Shown here piece after piece: positions 60,988 through 64,000 of a DNA stretch of 64,000 bases. The first letter of the stretch is position 1. Each line of letters begins with the position of its first letter. The DNA comes from Lepturacanthus savala (taxonomy: Eukaryota; Chordata; Actinopteri; Scombriformes; Trichiuridae): positions 17,919,690 to 17,983,689 of the forward strand of contig CM060463.1 of NCBI GenBank assembly GCA_030544235.1. Reading direction: 5' to 3'. The notes beneath the pieces were generated by a model. That model ran no database searches, had not been told where the DNA came from, and was given only the letters and a program-made list of their open reading frames with translations. Made by a program: the position numbers and the translations under genes.

Positions 60988-61026
60988 CACGGTGATACAT
61001 TCCCATAGAGCCGTCGTACAAAAACC
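60988..61026 (+). other. 3' 23-RSS of the D segment
   Basis: Heptamer CACGGTG (60988-60994), exact 23-nt spacer, nonamer ACAAAAACC (61018-61026), a consensus nonamer. It pairs with the 12-RSS of each J. Confidence 0.95.
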
Positions 61027-61377
61027 TCCTCCCATTAACATCCATTGTGTAGACAGTTACACACTACCTTTGCTACTCGATAAAGCAGGAAAACACCGAT
61101 ATTCTGAAGCTGAGCAGCATGTTAGACTATTTTAGTGATGGGAAGTCTATTTGAATGATGAATTTTAGCTAAAAAAACATTTTTATGTAACTCTAAATTC
61201 ATATTTGCAACCTTGGTATGTCTGATATATGCATCTTGGCAAAAGCAAAATGATCTTTGGACATTATGAACCTCACAAGTTTGAACCTTTTTCCCTCCAA
61301 AGGAATATTAGTCCGTGTCTAATCATGCCGATTTTGGAAAGTTTTTTCACGTTTTGGTCGAGGAGGGATTCAGTGTG

Positions 61378-61428
61378 ACACTGGAGCTGAAGCTTTCTTT
61401 GGAAAGGGGACAAAACTTACAGTTTTGG
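61378..61428 (+). other. TRBJ: TRB J segment J1
   Basis: It encodes TGAEAFFGKGTKLTVL plus one base and ends at donor GTAAGT. The 5' RSS has heptamer CAGTGTG (61371-61377), a 12-nt spacer and nonamer CGTTTTGGT (61350-61358). The heptamer has G for C at its third base but keeps the GTG next to the coding end. Confidence 0.9.
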
Positions 61429-61559
61429 GTAAGTCACATCTCTCACAACTTCATTTCCCTGTAACAAATGTAAAACAGTCCAGGTGTTTGTGTGACGGTC
61501 AAGGAAAAATCTGTTGTCATGAAAAAGCTGAACTATTGAGCTAAAGTTTGAACACTGTG

Positions 61560-61611
61560 ACCAACACTCAGCCGGCTTACTTCGGCCATGGAACCAAACT
61601 GACGGTTTTAG
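61560..61611 (+). other. TRBJ: TRB J segment J2
   Basis: It encodes TNTQPAYFGHGTKLTVL and ends at donor GTAAAT. Consensus heptamer CACTGTG at 61553-61559. At 12-nt spacing the nonamer is only ACTATTGAG, a poor match, so joining may be inefficient. Confidence 0.9.
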
Positions 61612-61754
61612 GTAAATATTTCAGTGTATTTCTGTTTTGTGATGACTATAACAATAGTTTATCTTTTTAGAGAGATAGAAGTATTAGTAAAAACTATGAA
61701 GATAATTGTGGGAAAAGGGGAAAGGAGTTTTGTGCTTAGTATTTCTGCACTGTG

Positions 61755-61805
61755 ACAATGCCAACGAAGCATTCTTTGGAAAAGGAACAAAATTGACTGT
61801 TCTGG
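61755..61805 (+). other. TRBJ: TRB J segment J3
   Basis: It encodes NANEAFFGKGTKLTVL after two partial-codon bases, with donor GTAAGT. Heptamer CACTGTG 61748-61754. The best nonamer-like stretch, GAGTTTTGT, sits 1-2 nt further away than a 12-nt spacer would place it. Confidence 0.9.
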
Positions 61806-61940
61806 GTAAGTGAAAGATGATAGAGATGAACAAAAGCAACAAGGTTTGTAATCACAGTGGTGCATTAAAAAAATTAATGTAGTTTACTTTATAGTTCAAG
61901 TTCAGCTCAGCGGTTTTTGGCATTAGGATGAAACATTGTG

Positions 61941-61988
61941 CCAATTACGAAGCCTATTTTGGCAAGGGCACAAAACTGACTGTTCTTG
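61941..61988 (+). other. TRBJ: TRB J segment J4
   Basis: It encodes NYEAYFGKGTKLTVL, with donor GTAAGT. Heptamer CATTGTG 61934-61940. Nonamer GGTTTTTGG (61912-61920) is near-consensus with a 13-nt spacer. Together with J5 it forms a pair that seems duplicated as J6-J7. Confidence 0.9.
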
Positions 61989-62110
61989 GTAAGTAAGACA
62001 TCAAACTTTATTCTTATGCATCCTCTTGTAAGTCAATAACACTTTTAGGAAACAAACAGGTAAGAGAAACAAAAGCAAAAGCTGTTTTGAACATTGATCA
62101 GCGCACTGTG

Positions 62111-62161
62111 ACTCTGGTTATGAAGCTCATTTCGGTGGAGGAACAAAGTTAACTGTTTTAG
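62111..62161 (+). other. TRBJ: TRB J segment J5
   Basis: It encodes SGYEAHFGGGTKLTVL, with donor GTAAGA. Heptamer CACTGTG 62104-62110. Nonamer TGTTTTGAA at 62083-62091 with a 12-nt spacer. The upstream block GAACATTGATCAGCG resembles the ones before J7 and J8. Confidence 0.9.
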
Positions 62162-62303
62162 GTAAGAAAGAAAAAGAAATGTGGAAAAAAAAAAAAAAAA
62201 AAAAGCTTTGTCATTGAGTAGTTACAGCCTAAAAAATGCTACACCTGAGTCTTGATAGTTCAACTTCAACTCAATAGTTTTGGTGTTAAGCTGAAATGCT
62301 GTG

Positions 62304-62351
62304 ACAATGCTGAAGCCTATTTCGCTCAAGGCACAAAACTGACTGTTCTTG
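62304..62351 (+). other. TRBJ: TRB J segment J6 with F-A-x-G motif
   Basis: It encodes NAEAYFAQGTKLTVL, with donor GTGAGT. The first Gly of the conserved F-G-x-G bulge is Ala. The heptamer is TGCTGTG (62297-62303), departing from CACTGTG at its two outer bases. The nonamer AGTTTTGGT (62276-62284) with a 12-nt spacer is good. The open frame and splice site are intact. It can be called an ORF-type or weakly functional J. Confidence 0.85.
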
Positions 62352-62510
62352 GTGAGTAAGAAGTCTTTCTAAAACTTTATGTTGGTTCTTTAAAAAAAAA
62401 AAAAAGTATATATTCCTTTTTTGTGGTTCATACAATAAATACTTAATGGCAACAACCAGTAGAGAAGCACTGTAAAAGCACTGTTTTGAGCACTGATCTA
62501 GTGCACTGTG

Positions 62511-62561
62511 ACTATGGCAATGAAGCTCACTTTGGTGCTGGAACAAAATTAACTGTTTTAG
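62511..62561 (+). other. TRBJ: TRB J segment J7
   Basis: It encodes YGNEAHFGAGTKLTVL, with donor GTAAGA. Heptamer CACTGTG 62504-62510. Nonamer-like TGTTTTGAG 62482-62490 with a 13-nt spacer. Close to J8 in coding and upstream sequence. Confidence 0.9.
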
Positions 62562-62862
62562 GTAAGAAATTGATTTAAAGCTTGTTATATTTTGCTGTGG
62601 TGTTTTTTTTTCTGTTAGGATGGTATTGACACCATAAAAATACTCTGAAGCTAATTCCAGTTATAGTGATGAAATTCTGTATTTATAGTCATTACTAATT
62701 TTAATGATCATAAAATAGCCTCAAACAGGAGTTTTTTCTTATGTTTGAAACATACAACAGTAAAGTTGATACCTGTATGTATATATTTATTCAATAGCAA
62801 TCAAAAAGTAAAAGCAAAGGCAGTGTCTTGGTCTGTTTTGATCACTGATCCCATGCACTGTG

Positions 62863-62916
62863 ACACTGGTGCTAATGAAGCTCACTTTGGTGCTGGAACA
62901 AAATTAACTGTTTTAG
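62863..62916 (+). other. TRBJ: TRB J segment J8
   Basis: It encodes TGANEAHFGAGTKLTVL, the longest J together with J2, with donor GTAAGA. Heptamer CACTGTG 62856-62862. Nonamer-like TGTTTTGAT 62834-62842 with a 13-nt spacer. Confidence 0.9.
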
Positions 62917-63108
62917 GTAAGAAACTGATTTAAAACTTGTGATATTTTACTGTTTTATTTCTATAGGATGTTCTTGATGCCATAAAGTTACTCTAAAGCT
63001 AACCCAGTAATAGTGTTGAAAAACTGTAATTGTTACTCTTTTTAATAATAGCTACGGAAGACGTGAATATATGTTCAAGAGTTTTTGTTATGTTCAATAC
63101 ACTCTGTG

Positions 63109-63158
63109 TTCCTACGGCGAGGCTCACTTTGGAGCGGGAACTAAACTCACAGTTTTCG
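63109..63158 (+). other. TRBJ: TRB J segment J9
   Basis: It encodes SYGEAHFGAGTKLTVF, ending in Phe instead of the usual Leu, with donor GTAAGA. Heptamer CTCTGTG 63102-63108. Nonamer AGTTTTTGT 63080-63088 with a 13-nt spacer, or GTTTTTGTT with 12. Confidence 0.88.
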
Positions 63159-63338
63159 GTAAGAAGAGATGCTGAAAATAAAAAGTCCGGTGTTAAAAAA
63201 GTAGATCTTTAGACTCTTTATTAGTATAAACCAATATGTAGTGTGAACAAAGTTAATCCAGGAGTTGTGTTTCTCCAAAAGTATTGCCTACAGCAATAAA
63301 AGATTATCGAGTTCTTATCATTGCTATGAAATACTGTG

Positions 63339-63390
63339 AGCAACCAGAGAGAGGCTTATTTTGGAGCTGGAACTAAACTCTCTGTCTTAG
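63339..63390 (+). other. TRBJ: TRB J segment J10
   Basis: It encodes SNQREAYFGAGTKLSVL, with Ser for Thr in the terminal strand, and donor GTAAGA. Heptamer TACTGTG 63332-63338. Nonamer GTTCTTATC 63311-63319 with a 12-nt spacer is weak. Confidence 0.88.
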
Positions 63391-63700
63391 GTAAGACAAA
63401 ACTACAGTTGTATTGCTGTATTGCTATTGTAGTGCTGATATATTTTACAGGATATAATGGCAAAGAAGTTGTAGCAGGTTAAAATTGATTGATGTCTTTC
63501 ATCTCTGTATAATATCCCTTAACTTAGATGTCCAATTATTTTAGTTAATTATTTGTATATTGAGTATATATGTGTATGTATTATTTGCAGATTTTGAGCG
63601 TTTGATGGTTTTTAGTTTATCTGCGAAAAGAGCAAAAAGAGTTGACAGTTTTCACTATCAAACGATCAAGCCGCTTTTTCTATAGCCTTGTATCACTGTG

Positions 63701-63752
63701 AACTATAATGAACCTGCTCACTTTGGCGGCGGCACCAGACTGACAGTTTTAG
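63701..63752 (+). other. TRBJ: TRB J segment J11
   Basis: It encodes NYNEPAHFGGGTRLTVL, the only J with Arg in place of Lys in the G-T-K-L stretch, with donor GTAAGA. Heptamer CACTGTG 63694-63700, 12-nt spacer, nonamer GCTTTTTCT 63673-63681. It is the last J seen. Constant-region exons would lie beyond the window. Confidence 0.9.
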
Positions 63753-64000
63753 GTAAGAAAATTACCTTTGTGACCTACTATTAAATCTTACTCTCGCTTA
63801 AATTCGAAGATAGCGAATTCCTGAAGCTGCACTGTGTTTATGTGCAGTATCGTTGGCAAAACTGCAAAAGAAAATGTACATCTCATTTCAAACTTAATGA
63901 TATAGTTTGTAGACAACAGTTAAATCATTCATGACATACATTTTCTCAACTGCTACAGTTGTTGAAATGGTACTTTTCTTTCATCAAAAAGTAAAACAAA

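Noticed and set aside
60749..61045. Minus-strand open frame across the D segment
   Set aside because: It crosses the D core and both RSS and has no domain.
62745..62933. Open frame ending in J8
   Set aside because: J segments have no start codon; the frame upstream of the heptamer is accidental.
60975..63752. TRD, TRA or immunoglobulin heavy-chain cluster instead of TRB
   Set aside because: IGHJ segments carry 23-RSS while these carry about 12. The G-rich GGGACAGGGG core is typical of D-beta, and the T-K-L-T-V-L endings are TRBJ-like. Confirmation needs the constant region.

Overview
This window is a stretch of a teleost-fish T-cell receptor beta (TRB) locus. It is read left to right: variable (V) segments, one diversity (D) segment, then eleven joining (J) segments. 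The constant exons are not reached. The call rests on geometry read directly from the sequence. V segments carry 3' recombination signals (RSS) with 22/23-nt spacers. One 13-nt D core of the GGGACAGGGG type is flanked by a 12-RSS on the left and a 23-RSS on the right. Every J has a roughly 12-spacer RSS on its left, an F-G-x-G (or F-A-x-G) motif, a T-K/R-L-T/S-V-L/F ending and a splice donor. A vertebrate, probably teleost, origin is suggested by the receptor segments together with BEL/Pao, Tc1-like, hAT, L2-like LINE and tRNA-derived SINE remnants and many long (AT)n tracts. I cannot name the species.

Layout. 1-15.4 kb has no supported host gene. It holds a hAT-type transposase remnant, two LINE 3' fragments, a Tc1-like deletion derivative, SINE copies, a solo LTR and unexplained AT-rich sequence. 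15.4-18.0 kb has one intact V and two V pseudogenes. 18.9-23.2 kb is a 5'-LTR-bearing, truncated BEL/Pao element on the minus strand. 23.3-44.4 kb is a tandem array of five units, each with an A-family V followed by a B-family V. It is interrupted by a second BEL/Pao element (30.6-35.2 kb) and contains hAT-like elements and two solo LTRs. 45.8-59.2 kb has nine further V segments, four of them near-identical F-family copies whose units abut (AT)n tracts. D is at 60.98 kb and J1-J11 lie at 61.38-63.75 kb.

I count 22 V segments: 20 with an intact leader, V exon and RSS, and 2 pseudogenes. All V, D and J share the plus strand, so rearrangement would be deletional: D joins J, then V joins DJ, and the J exon splices to a constant exon beyond the window. 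I did not find a clearly novel biological system. The points most worth a second look are a J segment with a broken F-G-x-G motif and weak heptamer, a leader intron that stays open and in frame in all five A-family V copies, an extra FR3 cysteine shared by the A, B and C families, an inversion with a 24-bp foldback inside one retroelement, and several insertions that can be ordered by TSDs and empty paralogous sites. V, J and unit labels (V1-V22, A-I, J1-J11, U1-U5) are local to this annotation.
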